Shown: positions 44,786 to 56,648 of the stretch, piece after piece
Position numbering within the stretch: the stretch's first letter is position 1
Layout: every line of letters begins with the position of its first letter
DNA from: Scilla litardierei
Taxonomy: Eukaryota > Streptophyta > Magnoliopsida > Asparagales > Asparagaceae
DNA length: 64,000 nucleotides
Assembly (NCBI GenBank): GCA_030789695.1
Contig: CM061132.1
Location: 155,168,817 to 155,232,816, forward strand
Reading direction: 5' to 3'
Notes under the pieces: model-generated
The model's database searches: none
Told to the model about the DNA's origin: nothing
Seen by the model: only the letters and a program-made list of their open reading frames with translations
Position numbers and translations under genes: made by a program

Positions 44786-47700
44786 TCTCCCACTTGCACT
44801 CAGGCCCATTTATCTCGATATCTAATATCGTTTTTACACATAAGTTTTCCCGACTTCATGTGGTAGAGCCTTCGTGAGTGGATCTGCTAAAACCGTCTAC
44901 CCTATAGACTTAAGGGGTTTCTATGTTTAAGTTAGACCAACCATTTGAATCTCATTCAAATAATTCACTTGGTCTATCGGAATCTATAATACTTTATTTC
45001 CCTGGATCTTATCCAGTTCATCGTATCTTACGATAATAATTTCAAATTAGTTATTGGTCATTTCAAATGGTTCATATCCATTTCTGATAAAGTATCAAAC
45101 TCTTTGATTACTTAATCAAAATATATGTTCCATCTCTTTGATGTCTCGCATGTAATTTACACGCTCCCACTGACCTTGAAAACTATCTGGCTAATTCATA
45201 TAAGTTGGTTCGTCTAAATCATATTTAGAAAAACGAACTTATAAGTGAACGCTCCAATTTTCGTGGTCAACTTGAGCGTTTACATCGAGCTTTGGTCCGA
45301 GAAGATCTGTACACATCTGTTGGCGAAACCGGTTTCATCATAATCCGTTTTAAAGAAATTAGGATGAAAACCGTTCTCGTCCAACATTATTGTACTTCAC
45401 TATTTCCTTTTCTGCACCAATCTTTCAACTTAAAGATTTACTTACAGAAAGTGAGGAAACATTTTCCTTGGGCACGTAAACTAAATTCTCAAATTTATTT
45501 ACGCACACGGACCTTCATCAAGTTTTAAATCGGAGTTACTACTCCGAATTTCATCCTAGAAGTTGACTAAGTCATCATCAGTTATGATGTCTAACTCGAC
45601 AATTAGTCTCACGAGATTCGAGTATTTTTACAACTTCCTTACGATTGATTTATTGAATATATTATTGATAATGTCCTCATAGAACATTATTAAAACCTAG
45701 GCATTACTATCTAGGACTTAACCCAGATGGAGGATTTAACTCAGAGTCACTTACAATGGATCACACTAAATCTAATTAAGTGTGATTCATACCTTTTAAC
45801 ACACCGATGTGTTAACAGACTCGATCTGAGAGAAAATCACATTTTCTTTTAATTACACAAGATTTTATTTAGCTAAGTATTTGACCATTCGATCTAATCG
45901 AATCAGTTTAAATACTTTAGTCATTTCGTGTCTTAGTAAAACATACGAATAACTTATTTTGGTTAATCTAGACTCGGGTACATCAGTATGTACTAGACTG
46001 AGTTCGACAACTCATTCTCCCACTGTCTCACAGATGGGTTTCGGCCATTGTATCTAAGAGGCTAAGACTCACAAGTGTCCGCAGACTTCATAATACGAGA
46101 GGTCAGACCCCTCTTTATGTGACTTGTGAAGCTTAATCTCTTGATACGGCCTAGTCTAATTTTACCATATAAGTTTGCTACTATCTTGTGTATTTATATA
46201 TTAACATTTAATATATATATAGTTATTTACAAATTACTTAACACAAAACATTACTTCAGAGGCAATGTGACGACATTCGTCAAAATGTGTTAAACGTCTT
46301 TTGTATAACAACTTATTCTGAAATCGTGACATCAAAATATGTCACATTTTCATTTCCTCCTACTTATGCCTCTACTAATGATAAATTAAACTAACTTTCT
46401 CAATTGACTTTCCGAAGTGCCTTCTTCCTTTTCTAAATCACATTTAGATATCAACATGAATAAATAGCTATGCAAGCAACTTATGTATCCAAACGCTTGA
46501 GCTTTGCAATCTTGAGTGTAGCTCAAGAAGTTGCTTGTCTCAAGATCCGGTTGGGATACATAGTCTTGCATCGCTCATGCACTCGTATTCGACTCAAACG
46601 GTTTGATCGAATTTTCGAACTTTGCGGATCAAAATTGTTTGTCCATACAACCTTGAGGGTAGCTCGACAAGTTGTAGGGAGAAACATACTTTGAATGTCC
46701 TATATGTTCAAGCTGCCTCATATAGAGACGAGTGACATGTAGCTTTAATTTATTTGTTGGACCCAGAACTTAATGAAATCATATTTCTTAAGTCTGTTCT
46801 TTAGAAGGTCATTTAATGTCAATGAGAATATAGTTTTAATTCTATCAATTAGAATTTAACTTGATATTCAATTAATCAACTTATTGACCAGTTAACTAAT
46901 TACAATATTATCAATTGATTCTTTCGGTAAACATAGTCTTGCCCTAGTTTTAGCATATGTTCAATATTAAATATAGGTAGATTGGCTTTTATCTATCTAT
47001 ATCCTCCCACTATTTTTACGATCGTTTTAAAGCTTAATAACGAACGATTTAATCGAATTAAAATTAATGGGTAAGAGTTCCAATCACCTTGAGTCTAAAC
47101 AACCTTGAGTGTAGCTCAACAAGTTGATTGACTCTGCGATCGGAAGATGACTCTTCATCGATCATATCGGATATGACTTTCTTAATCGGTTTTTGCCCCT
47201 AGCCATTCGTGATCATGAGTGTGCTCATCCAAATCACAATGTCTAGTCTAGTCGGACCCTTGTTTTCATGTCTAGCCTGACTTGCCCCTCAGCTCGGTGT
47301 ATGCACGACACGTCGGTTTGGGTCAGGTCTTAGACTACATCTAGGCAGACTACATCGTTGACTTAACTTACGCCGGCGCTCGGGGTACGAGACGACGGTT
47401 AGGGTTAGTCAAGATTTCATCTTATGTATTTAAGGAGTTGGTTTCTACAGGGTTGCCATGTCACAGCTTGAGTGTATCTCTACAACTATAACACGGGCCC
47501 TATAGTTGCTAACCCCTAAAACAAGGAGGGCTACGGCTAATCTTGAAAAAGATCATTAACGTATTTGACTTAGATATAGTCCAGGGTGTCATACAATCAT
47601 GATTCGCGACATTGCGGTCCAGCGGAACTCAGCCAGGGAATTGACTAAGCCAGGATCACTACCCCTTGGACTAGCAAGGGTTGACCCAGAACTCTTAGCC

Positions 47701-48779
47701 AAGCACATTGACTGGATCATGGTCCATTGAATGAAGCTTGTCATTTTTGTATGTATGCCATAGACTAAACAGCTTTTATTAACAACTAATTAATCCTATC
47801 AACTAGTTGAATCCTTAAATTCAAAATTTTAGGATTTGTTTAATAACTTTTATTAAGTCCTTATCAACTATAAGGTTCACGTGCTACCCTAATCGTTATT
47901 AGGATTTTAATAAATTTTATTAACAACGCTAGAAGCGAAGTCCTTTAATGAAAATTAATTATAACAATTAGAAATAAAAAATTCATTAAAAGGACTACCC
48001 TAATCAGGAATTAGGTCTTAATATTGTTGTTAATGATTTATTAAAACATAGCATGTCATTAAAATTCAAGTAATAAATTTTAATCATTTTTAATGGCTAA
48101 CCTAAAGGGTTGTCTTGTGTTATCAAATAAGGGACAAGATTAACAAGCCATGAAAATAAAGCTACACTAATTTATCGCATAAAGATAGTGCACAACTATT
48201 TAACATTTAAATATACTAAGTTTATCGCATAAACAATTTTTAGACTTTTAAAATCAGTTTTAAAAAATATCTTATAAATTTAAAACATGAATTTAAAAAT
48301 TTTCCATGTTCAAAAATTTATCATATACAATTTTTAAACATCTAAAATATTTTAAACTTATCGCATAAATTTAAAGCCTTAAAATCAATTTTAAAATTTA
48401 TCACATAAATTTAAAATATACTATTTTAAAATTTCCATGCTTAAAAAATTTAGCATATAAAAAAAATTTTAGGCATCCAAAATAATTTTAAACTTTTAAA
48501 CATTTAAAATTAGTTTAAAAAAATTATCACATAAATTTTAAAACGTCATTTTAAAAATTTTCATGTTCAAAAACGTTATCATATAAAATTTTGAACTTCA
48601 AAAACATTTTTAAAATTATCTAATAACTTTAAAATTTTAAAAGCATTTAAAACGCATTAATAAGTTTAATGAAATCGCAGTACCTAGATCGACTACGCAA
48701 ACCTAGGCTCTGATACCACTGTAGGGGTCGGCTCATAACCCGAGAACCCGTACTCAAGCTCAACAAGCACTGATGCCAC
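44786..48779 (-). pseudogene. Copia D interior: pol remnant and decayed DNA
   Basis: At 44848-44893 the minus strand reads LADPLTKALPHE, the C-terminal signature of copia RNase H, followed within 60 bp by GLSASGR and the LTR; nothing else could be assigned confidently. The rest is AT-rich. It includes four scattered cttgagtgtagctcaa-type motifs (about 46513, 46652, 47100 and 47468), a segment shared with the copia A leader (47592-47740), and a long AT-rich stretch of TTTAAAAT words at 48200-48660. It is either a long-decayed interior or a non-autonomous derivative. Confidence 0.6.
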
Positions 48780-48780
48780 T
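48707..48780 (-). other. Duplicated primer-site/LTR junction of copia D
   Basis: On the minus strand TGGCATCAGTGC directly follows the LTR end, and 60 bp farther a better initiator-Met site TGGTATCAGAGC follows another CCCTACA. This looks like a short duplicated LTR-end plus primer site. Confidence 0.75.
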
Positions 48781-51435
48781 GTAGGGAATTGGGCGGTCCC
48801 TTAGGGCACAAAAACTCTAGTCCCGTCCTAAGTCGGACGGAACATAGACAGAAAAACAATAGCAGCGGAAGAAAAACTATGTTAACTAATTAACATGCAG
48901 TTAAAACAATTTTTAACTTAGCCCTAAGGTCCAAGACCCTATGCCAAGATCTATGCCGACTTGGGATGGATCTGACCATCCCAAGAAGGATCTAGCCTAC
49001 TGCGATTAAACTAAACTAATGCTAATAATACTTTAACCACATACCCGGAATCTCAGCCCTGGAGCAGGCGAGATGTTCCGCGCCGTCTTCCGAGCTGCTC
49101 CCGTCCCACGCCGAGCCGCTCCTTTGAACCGCTCCCCGAACCGCTCCTCGAACCGCTCCTCGAACCGCTCCGCATCCCGAGGCGATCAATCCCCGTGCCG
49201 CCGAGCCAACCACGCGCCGAAGAAAGTTTCACGCGAGTGAAACCTCCGCCAAGATTTCAGATTCAGAATCCGAACTCCTTTGTGGCTTTGTCAGAGCCCG
49301 CAGGAGTAAGGCAGAAATTTAGGGAGAAGAGAAATATTAATTTAAGCCTAGATCCGAGCGTGCTCCAACATTTACGAGAGCCGCTCAGATCTAGAGCTTG
49401 GGACGAGTTTTGAGAAAGGGGGGAGACCCCTATTTATATAGGCGGCGGACTCTCCCCTTTTCTCAAAATCCGATGTGGGACTAAACAATGAGTTAATTTA
49501 AAATCAAGTTAGTTTGCACTTCACAAAGTGCAAACTTCCGTGAATTTTAACTCACTCACCGTTGAGCTTCAAGATCGATACAACCTATCAATACGACAAG
49601 CGTTCAACGGTGAACGCATAGGAAAAAACCGTTCGTCAATCGGAGTTCGTTTGACCCTCCAATTGAGTGTCCAAAGATCAGCCCTAGGCTTGATTTTCGA
49701 CTAAAATCAGCCGTCAAAACTGCCCAGTAAACCTAGGGTTCTGCACCCATTGGTGGGGCCCAGCCTGTGGGCCCCACAGCCTAAAATTGCTGACTGGGCG
49801 CCCAGGCCCAGACCTGGGCACGGGCGCCCAAGTCTGGGCGCGGGCGCCCAGGCGCCAGCCTGGCGCCTGGCGCCCGGCGCCAGGCGCCCAGGCGGGTGCC
49901 TGGGCCGGGCGCCCAAGGCGCCCGGCCCAGGGCGCCTGGGCTCCCAGGCGCCCAGGGCGCCTGGGCCCTGGCGGGCCCAGGGCGCCCGCCCTGGGTGCCT
50001 GGGCAGGCGCCCAGGCGCCTGGGCCTGGGCATGGGCGCGGGCCCAGGCCCAGTGGCCTGGCACCCAGTCTGATGGGCCAGGTGCCCAGGTCAGATCCTGG
50101 TCTGGCCTGGGTTAACCTGGTCTGAATCAGACTGAGCCATTTGGCTGTTTTGGGCATAACTTGATCATCTGGCGTCCGATTTGGACGCCGTTCGAACCTG
50201 GGTCTAGACCGGGACATTCCCGTCTTACCCGTGAACTTTTCCTTGCGTTTATTTTATTAAATATTGTATTAAACAATTTAATACACATTTAATCGCTTTT
50301 GCATCAAATGCAAAATAGTCCCTATCTAGGCTTAAATTATCATATTGCATCAAATGCAATTATCTCTTCTTTTGCATCAAAAATGCAAAATATTCTCCCT
50401 AACTAATTTCTACCTATTACTAGACGAAGCGTTGCACTCTGTGTGAGACCCTACAGCCTGACCCTTACAACAGGTTGGGCTCGAAGCCCTATACGGCAGT
50501 GACCACGAGCAGTGGTTGCCGTCCCTGCTTCAGGAATCATCATTATGTGGTTAACTCATTGACATGAGTATTGTCGGGACCACCCTGACTGTTTCCGTGA
50601 TGAATTCCGCAGTTATAGTCTCTTCGTCTTAAATATGTCGTTCGGATCAAGTCTGGGGTACGGTCAAACTGTCAACCCCAATAACTTGACTCCGGTTAGT
50701 TTCTATCAATCTTTAGTCAATAAATGTTGGACTTCTTCCAACATACTCTGCGCAGAGTTTTTACTAAAGACCGAACTAACTCTACGACACTAACTCCCAT
50801 TGACCGGGAGAGACGAATCCTCTCTTGGTCATTACTCGCCTCGTACGTTTCAAGTGACACCCAATCAAAAGACCTTTCGACGGGCATTGCCTCGAAGCTA
50901 GGTCAGTTGATATAAGTGGCACCGTTCACGCACAGGTTTGTCAAAATGACCTCAAGTCAAAAGACCAACTATCCTATCATCACTCAGAGTCATCATTGAC
51001 AGTTTGGTCAATATAACCATATGATAACTCTAGTGGATCGTTCAGTGAACTCATTCTAATGAGCACCTGTGTCTCGTCTTCGACTTCGCCAAGTCAAGCG
51101 ATCATGAGATCATCGCCACCGCTAAACGGTGAAGACTAAGACACAATGGTCTCTCCGATGTTTCGATATCCTTGTCTCAGAACATCTACGACCACGAACC
51201 ATTTCAGACTTATGCTACAGACGGTCAAACATTTCTCCATGATCGAGATACTCATCTCGATATCTGTTTGACCTTGCATAAAGTCTCAGGACTTTACCTA
51301 AGTTGATATCTAATGTTGACTACATTACAATATGACTTAGATAAATCATTACCAAACAGCTTACTGTTATTTCGAACAAGATGTTTGTGCTATTCACACA
51401 GGAATAAATGGCCTCGAGGGCATAATATTCCTACA
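48780..51435 (-). repeat. 5' LTR of copia D (2656 bp)
   Basis: Matches 42120-44785. A minus-strand TATA-type box (plus tatttatata) is at 49431-49440. The GC-rich block (about 49790-50110) differs from the other LTR by several internal repeat-sized gaps. Confidence 0.95.
49790..50110. repeat. GGCGCC-rich block in copia D 5' LTR
   Basis: Same block as 43130-43450 but with different internal unit numbers: one 'gggcgcgggcgcccaagtc' unit is missing and an extra ccctggcgggcccagggcg stretch is present. Confidence 0.9.
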
Positions 51436-51440
51436 GAGCG

Positions 51441-52776
51441 GTCTCAGGATCTTTAAGATAGTTATATTTTGAAAAATAGAGTCCTAGTAAACCATATATA
51501 ATAGTATGCAAGAGCGATGTTTAAATTTGTCAACATGGACTATAGAAAATATTTGTGATATTACATAGAGGAGAGTCCATTTAAGTAATTGACATCAGGC
51601 CATTAATTAGTGGGCAAAAATATTAACCGTTAAGTAATAGGGGATGCATGCCCAAAAGAATTATTTAGTTATTGATAGGAACAAAATGGGCTTTAATTAC
51701 TGGGAATCAGCTTTCTGATTAGAACCAAAAACCAAGTTAACCCATGTACTTGGAACTCAATTATTTGTGATAACCACTAGAATGTCCTTCAAGTGTAAGT
51801 TGATATTTTACTTTGTCCATTCTGTTTTTCATATATGCATTTTTCTTTCCAGTCATCATTAAATTAATTTTGCTATCTTTATTAGTCTGCCAAACGTTGA
51901 CTTACATGGGATTTAATGAAATTTTGTCACCAAGAATTGGAGAATTGAAAACTCTGAATGTATTGTAAGTCAAATAACATAGTGGGTCCTAAATTGGTTC
52001 TATAAAGGAACACTGAAAACAGATCATTGGCGCAAGCATCTATATGATGGTTCAAAAACTGTATACAGTGGAAGATCACTCAACAGGTGACTGTCCCATA
52101 CACTTTGCAACAGAATGGTATGAGGAAATCTTGACAAATGCAGTCATAAATAGATATGTTACCTAATACATTAACATCCCTAACCTTTGGTGGCCCTACT
52201 AAATTTAAGAATTTGTTCATTATCCAAAAGAAGCTGGGTGACAAAATATCCAATTTCCTAGGGGCAGACCGCATTGAACTGTTTCCAATCCTCAATCCTC
52301 TGTCAATGTACAATTGATTCCTGATCCTAAGAAATTGTACAGAAAACATATGTATGATTCCAATATTTGGTCAATAGATTGTTTTCCCACCAACATGTTA
52401 ATACAATTTGCAAGCTCTCGTATGAAACCAGGAATTTTACATTGCAGGAACATTTTAATTGATGTAAGGACATGAAACAATTATAACAAAAAAAACAATT
52501 TCACCTTGTGATTTCATTATCCCTTATTCTGGAAGATAAAAATAGTGAATGAGATTGATTTACAGTACCTCTAGATTAAAAATCTAGGGAAGATCGACCA
52601 AAAATAGAAGATCCGTAGATAGAAAATTCCACACTCCGAATACGCCCAAGAGGAACGCCGCAACGTATCGCCGCAACGTCGCCGCAACCAGAGATTCCTT
52701 CGCGCGTAGGGGATGGATTTTTGAGGGGACGGACGGGAAGAAAAAGCTCAAAAATAGAGCGCAGGTGCTGATAACG
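51441..52776 (-). other. Copia A leader, LTR-proximal part, with foreign fragments
   Basis: Continues the leader seen intact in copia B. It contains an LRR-receptor-kinase-like exon in reverse orientation (51887-51964) and, near 52085-52120, a plus-strand TVPYTLQQNG similar to copia integrase. Next to the 5' LTR the minus strand reads cgTTATCAGCAC, a weak primer-site candidate. Confidence 0.6.
51887..51964 (+). pseudogene. LRR receptor-kinase-like exon fragment
   Basis: Between a TTTATTAG acceptor and a GTAAGT donor, the plus strand reads a short frame including MGFNEILSPRIGELKTLNVL. This matches the N-terminal LRR unit (GF-G-LSPRIG-L--L-VL) of plant LRR-II/SERK-like receptor kinases, which have introns at this point in the LRR. 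It lies antisense to copia A and is absent from the corresponding copia B leader, so it looks captured. Confidence 0.45.
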
Positions 52777-52999
52777 TGTTATATGATAATGAACTCAAGA
52801 GAGAGAGAGAGAGAGAGAGAGAATTTCATTGCTAAGAATAAGTCACCATAGCTAAAGCCATGGTGCTCTATTTATATATCTCATAGTGGGGAGGCCAAAA
52901 GCCTCTAGGAGACCAAGGGTCCCCATTACTCTAAGTAATGGGGGCCTAATGAATGGGTAATGAAGGAGGGGAGGCCAAAGGCCTCCCTCATTCATAACA
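52777..52999 (-). repeat. 5' LTR of copia A (223 bp)
   Basis: Near-identical to 36422-36642; the (GA)n run differs slightly. TSD copy aattc follows at 53000-53004. Confidence 0.95.
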
Positions 53000-53004
53000 A
53001 ATTC

Positions 53005-53162
53005 TGTATTTTTTGGTTGTCCTTTGATTTTTTTTGTATTTGTCGATGATTACATCTTATGCTTTGAATCTGAGTTTTGATTAGTGAAGATCGTGGAAAG
53101 GATCGAAGGAGTTCGTTATGGATAAGGAAATCATGAGAGAAGAGCCCATGAGAGACTGAGAG
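53005..53162 (+). repeat. Right part of split tandem-duplication unit 2
   Basis: Aligns with about 36120-36247 (tgtcgatgattaNatctta, agagcccatg-gagactgag). Confidence 0.8.
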
Positions 53163-56100
53163 CTCGAGATCTGTTTTTCTCTTTCATATGTTTTGCGTAT
53201 GTTGACTTCTTTGTTCATGTCTTTCTTTCATATGCTCCGTATTTTTCTAGCCATACTTGGCGGAGATGTATTTCAATTTCTTTTCTGATGTGTATGTATT
53301 AATCCTTTGTGAACATCCCGTTTACAAGTATTTCTGCAGTATAAAACTGAAAGCCAAAAGCATTTTAAGGTTTCAAGTGTTCTTAGATCATTAAGACAAA
53401 GGTCCTTGGGTAAACTGATGGCTTCAATGTGAAGAACAAAACTTGGTATGTTGAGTGTTCCTATTTGAACGTAATACACATGATGGTAAGCTTACTTGGA
53501 TCATTTTGTAATATTCTTTTGTACTATTCTTTTGTGTATGTATTAGTTCTTTGTCAACATGTGTGCTTGCAACTTCGATGAGTATGTTAATATTAAGTTA
53601 CTGATGAAGATACACTATAGAAAATCAGAAGCATTTTATCTTTAATGGTGGACAGAATTATTTGGTACTTAGAATTGCTTAAGTTGACAGGAACGAGGTT
53701 TGTAACTAATATTCTATGCCAATGTGATGCAACTTGAATCTATGCCAGTATGATATTGAAATTATTCCAAAATTTTGCAGTGAAGACAATTTATATGATA
53801 ATCTGTAGTTAAAGAGGTGTATTATACACTAAACTTCCAAAATTATTCCAAAATGTTATAGCACTATAATTTGTAGTTCACATTTTGTAATATATGGAAC
53901 ATGCAAGTATCTACCAAAGCATTATAGACATGTAGGAAGAGCCCATCAGATGTGTATAAAGATATGTGCTTGCAATTTTTCTGAATCCTATAAGTTGTAG
54001 CAGAATCATATAAGTTGTAGCACTGTAATCAGATGGGTTATTGAGGATTGTAAAAAGGTAAATGCAAAAAATAGAACATGTATATACATTTTTGGTTATT
54101 AAGTTGAACAGTTGTCATCTCTAATCATTTGTAGGATTTTCTTCTTTCTTTGATTGCTAGAAGTTTCTGTATAGGTACCCTTTCTTTGATGCAAGATATA
54201 TTTTAACTGATGAATCGCACTAGAATAACACTAGGCCAATGTCTATGTCTGATTTCACTGCTTAAAAGGTGCTCCTACTTTCCATAGTTAATGAGAAGTA
54301 TGTCTTGCATAGACACGACTCTAATTGGGATGTTGGTGACTACTATCTTCTAGGATGCATACCAGTAAAGAATCTGGGAGGTACTTGCAGTGGCATGAGC
54401 CAGGCGGCCTAGCATTAATGGTACTGTAAATCGCATGACTACTCTTTCTTCTCCCCTCAACCGGCCAAGCGCTATTGGATTGAATGGTCCACCGGTAGTG
54501 TTGCCGTAACTCCATTTGAATCTAAGCTCATAATCTATAATTAAAATTGTCTTTTTGTTGTAGTCTTGAAAGATTCTTTTTTCACTCTCCCCTTGGAATA
54601 ATGTATTGAGTTTTTGGATGAATAATTATACACTGAGGTTTCTCTTAAGCTTCAGCTCTCTCTTTTAATTTCTGTATAACAAGTAGCATCTATAAACATG
54701 ATAGGAATAAATAAATTTTTTAAATAAATTTGCTTTTTATAGGGCAAATAAAAATTGTCAAATAAAATTTCCCGATAATTATCATTGTCTGTGTTTGAAA
54801 CTTTGGTCTGTTAATCAAAGATATGATTTTTATAAATTCATCAATCAATTAATCAAAAATTGGAATCAATACTGATTTCGACATATCAAAAGCTGATTGA
54901 ATTATTAGAGGCTAAACCACATTTATTTCTATGGTTTTGTTGATTGTAATGATATAATTTGGTGAACTTAGAATTGTGCTGATGCATTGTTTGTTTTGTA
55001 TGATGTTCTAATCTTACATGAATCCTTTTAGATATGATGCAACAAGGTTTGAAATATGTACAAAAACATGTTGCATCTTCCTCTGGAAGCAAATATAGCA
55101 TGTTGGGGTATGCTACAAGGTTTGGAAAGTTGACCTATTTCTATATGTATTACTTATATCGCATTGGCTTTCAAGCATACTGTTACGGTATCTCAGGTTC
55201 ATATTATTGTTATTGATTAATAACAACTAATATAAGAGAAGATTTAATTCCTTAATTAATATTTGAAATTATATTTTATATCATATAATAGATTTAAAAT
55301 CTCATTTCATAATCATTAAAGTTTAAAATATTAACACATGATTGAATAGCCTAAAAAGAGAAAATAGCATCCTGAATGATATAAACGATCCATGAATAAA
55401 TGAAACACTCATTGAAGATGATAATCTGCCAATATAACAACTATTTTGTGCTAAGGCCACCGATACATGAAGTCTGATACTTCCAATACATATTACTCTG
55501 ATACTTTCGATTGTTGCCGATATCGATACTACAAATCTTCGACCGATACCAAGACCGAAACCGAGATTTCAATCCTTTGGGATGCAGATAATATACTTTC
55601 TCCACAAACTTTTCTAATAACATAGATTTTTAATTAACTGAAAAACACACAAGATATAATGTCGATTTCATGTTTTTTATTTTACTTATTCACTGTAATG
55701 AGAAGACAAATTTATGATCATTTTACATTCGAGGTCGAGAGGATATGAATATATAGAACTCAAAGGAGGGTGTACAGAAAATGATGGCAAATAAAAAGGA
55801 AGAGACACGGTCCAGATTTTTTGGGGTTTGATTTTTTTCAAGAAGAAGATATACAGAGGGATGCCGTCAGGATAAGCTCAAGAACTTGCAGAACCCCTTT
55901 TGGATCATGGAGAAATGCCTAAAGTGGAGATTATAGTATGGGATCCAGCAAAGTTGATTTTACAGTACCATAAATGAAGAGTTCAAGCATAGACATTGAT
56001 AACAAAGACTTATACCAGCCAAATGTTTCTACTTGGGAACTAAATTTTAGGGAGGTGAACTAAATTTTATGGAGAATTAAAAATTTGGGAGAAACTAAAT

Positions 56101-56383
56101 TCTTTAGGGAAACTAAATTTTGGAGGAATTAAAATTTTGGAGGAACTAAATAACGATTATTGCGCTTTAATTATTATTATTTTGGTAATTCACTTTAATA
56201 ATTGTTGTTCGTTTAAAATTTGGGGATCAACGACATTTGAAGGGGGGCTGTTTTAAATGAATCTAAATTTGGAGGGTACTAAATATTGGGAGGATATATG
56301 ATTTTTGGGAAGAACTAAATTGCTTGGGATGAGCTAAATTTTCGGGGGATCCCAGATTTTGAGGGGGGAATATCTAAAATGAA
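53163..56383 (+). other. Helitron right part, no gene recognised
   Basis: Mostly AT-rich DNA. A higher-complexity patch at 54310-54520 could be an exon fragment (acceptor-like ttctag at about 54353) but contains stops. At 56035-56340 a loose repeat of actaaatttt-gggag words leads to the Helitron end. Confidence 0.5.
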
Positions 56384-56413
56384 CCGTGCCCTACGGGCAC
56401 GGGTTATGACTAG
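56384..56413 (+). other. Helitron 3' terminus: hairpin plus CTAG
   Basis: The 8-bp stem CCGTGCCC/GGGCACGG with loop tac is followed by gttatga and CTAG, with T as the next base. This matches the canonical Helitron 3' end. Confidence 0.78.
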
Positions 56414-56648
56414 TATATATATAAAACAAAATGGATACATCGGACAACATACATATAAATGATCCTCAGATCGGGGCACATCATACAACATATGTCCCAC
56501 CGGACATCAAAATGATCATACAACAGAAGTATATCATCAAAACATCAAAAATACATCAAAAATCCAGAACCACCCAAACTATCCTAACCCACACTCTCAC
56601 TACAAGATATATCATCCAAAGTACATAGGGAGAGTCCTCCAAGCAAGC

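Larger units (their letters stand above)
42120..51435 (-). mobile_element. Copia-type element 'D' nested in copia A
   Basis: LTRs are 42120-44785 and 48780-51435; the target duplication gagcg is at 42115-42119 and 51436-51440. The ends are TGTAGG and CCTACA. Orientation is minus, from primer-site sequences next to the right LTR, a purine tract next to the left LTR, and a pol C-terminal remnant beside it. The roughly 4 kb interior has no intact gene. LTRs are highly similar apart from the GC block, so the element moved recently, presumably with proteins supplied by relatives. Confidence 0.93.
36422..52999 (-). mobile_element. Copia element 'A' (minus strand) with copia D nested inside
   Basis: LTRs are 36422-36642 and 52777-52999; target duplication aattc is at 36417-36421 and 53000-53004. 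The interior, read on the minus strand, is leader (split by copia D), gag, pol, polypurine tract, 3' LTR. Without copia D and one copy of its target duplication it is about 7.26 kb. The copied unit at about 36110-36140 serves as an internal empty-site reference. Gag is intact but pol has a frameshift. Confidence 0.95.
33178..56413 (+). mobile_element. Helitron-like element carrying nested copia A and D
   Basis: The right end is textbook: hairpin CCGTGCCC-tac-GGGCACGG (56384-56402), seven bases, then CTAG (56410-56413) followed by T. The proposed left end is TCTATTATAC at 33178 preceded by A, chosen because Helitrons start with TC after A and because SIRE interior lies on both sides. Without copia A the element is about 6.65 kb. 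No Rep/helicase was seen, so it would be non-autonomous. The left end is provisional. Confidence 0.55.

Noticed and set aside
49707..50217. Open frames up to 167 codons in copia D 5' LTR
   Set aside because: Same composition artefact as in the 3' LTR.
52080..52480. Minus-strand open frames of 62 and 89 codons in copia A leader
   Set aside because: No recognised domain, and the opposite strand shows an integrase-like word; treated as mosaic non-coding DNA.
54321..54515. Possible gene fragment in Helitron right part
   Set aside because: Stops in the plus-strand frame and no recognisable protein on either strand.
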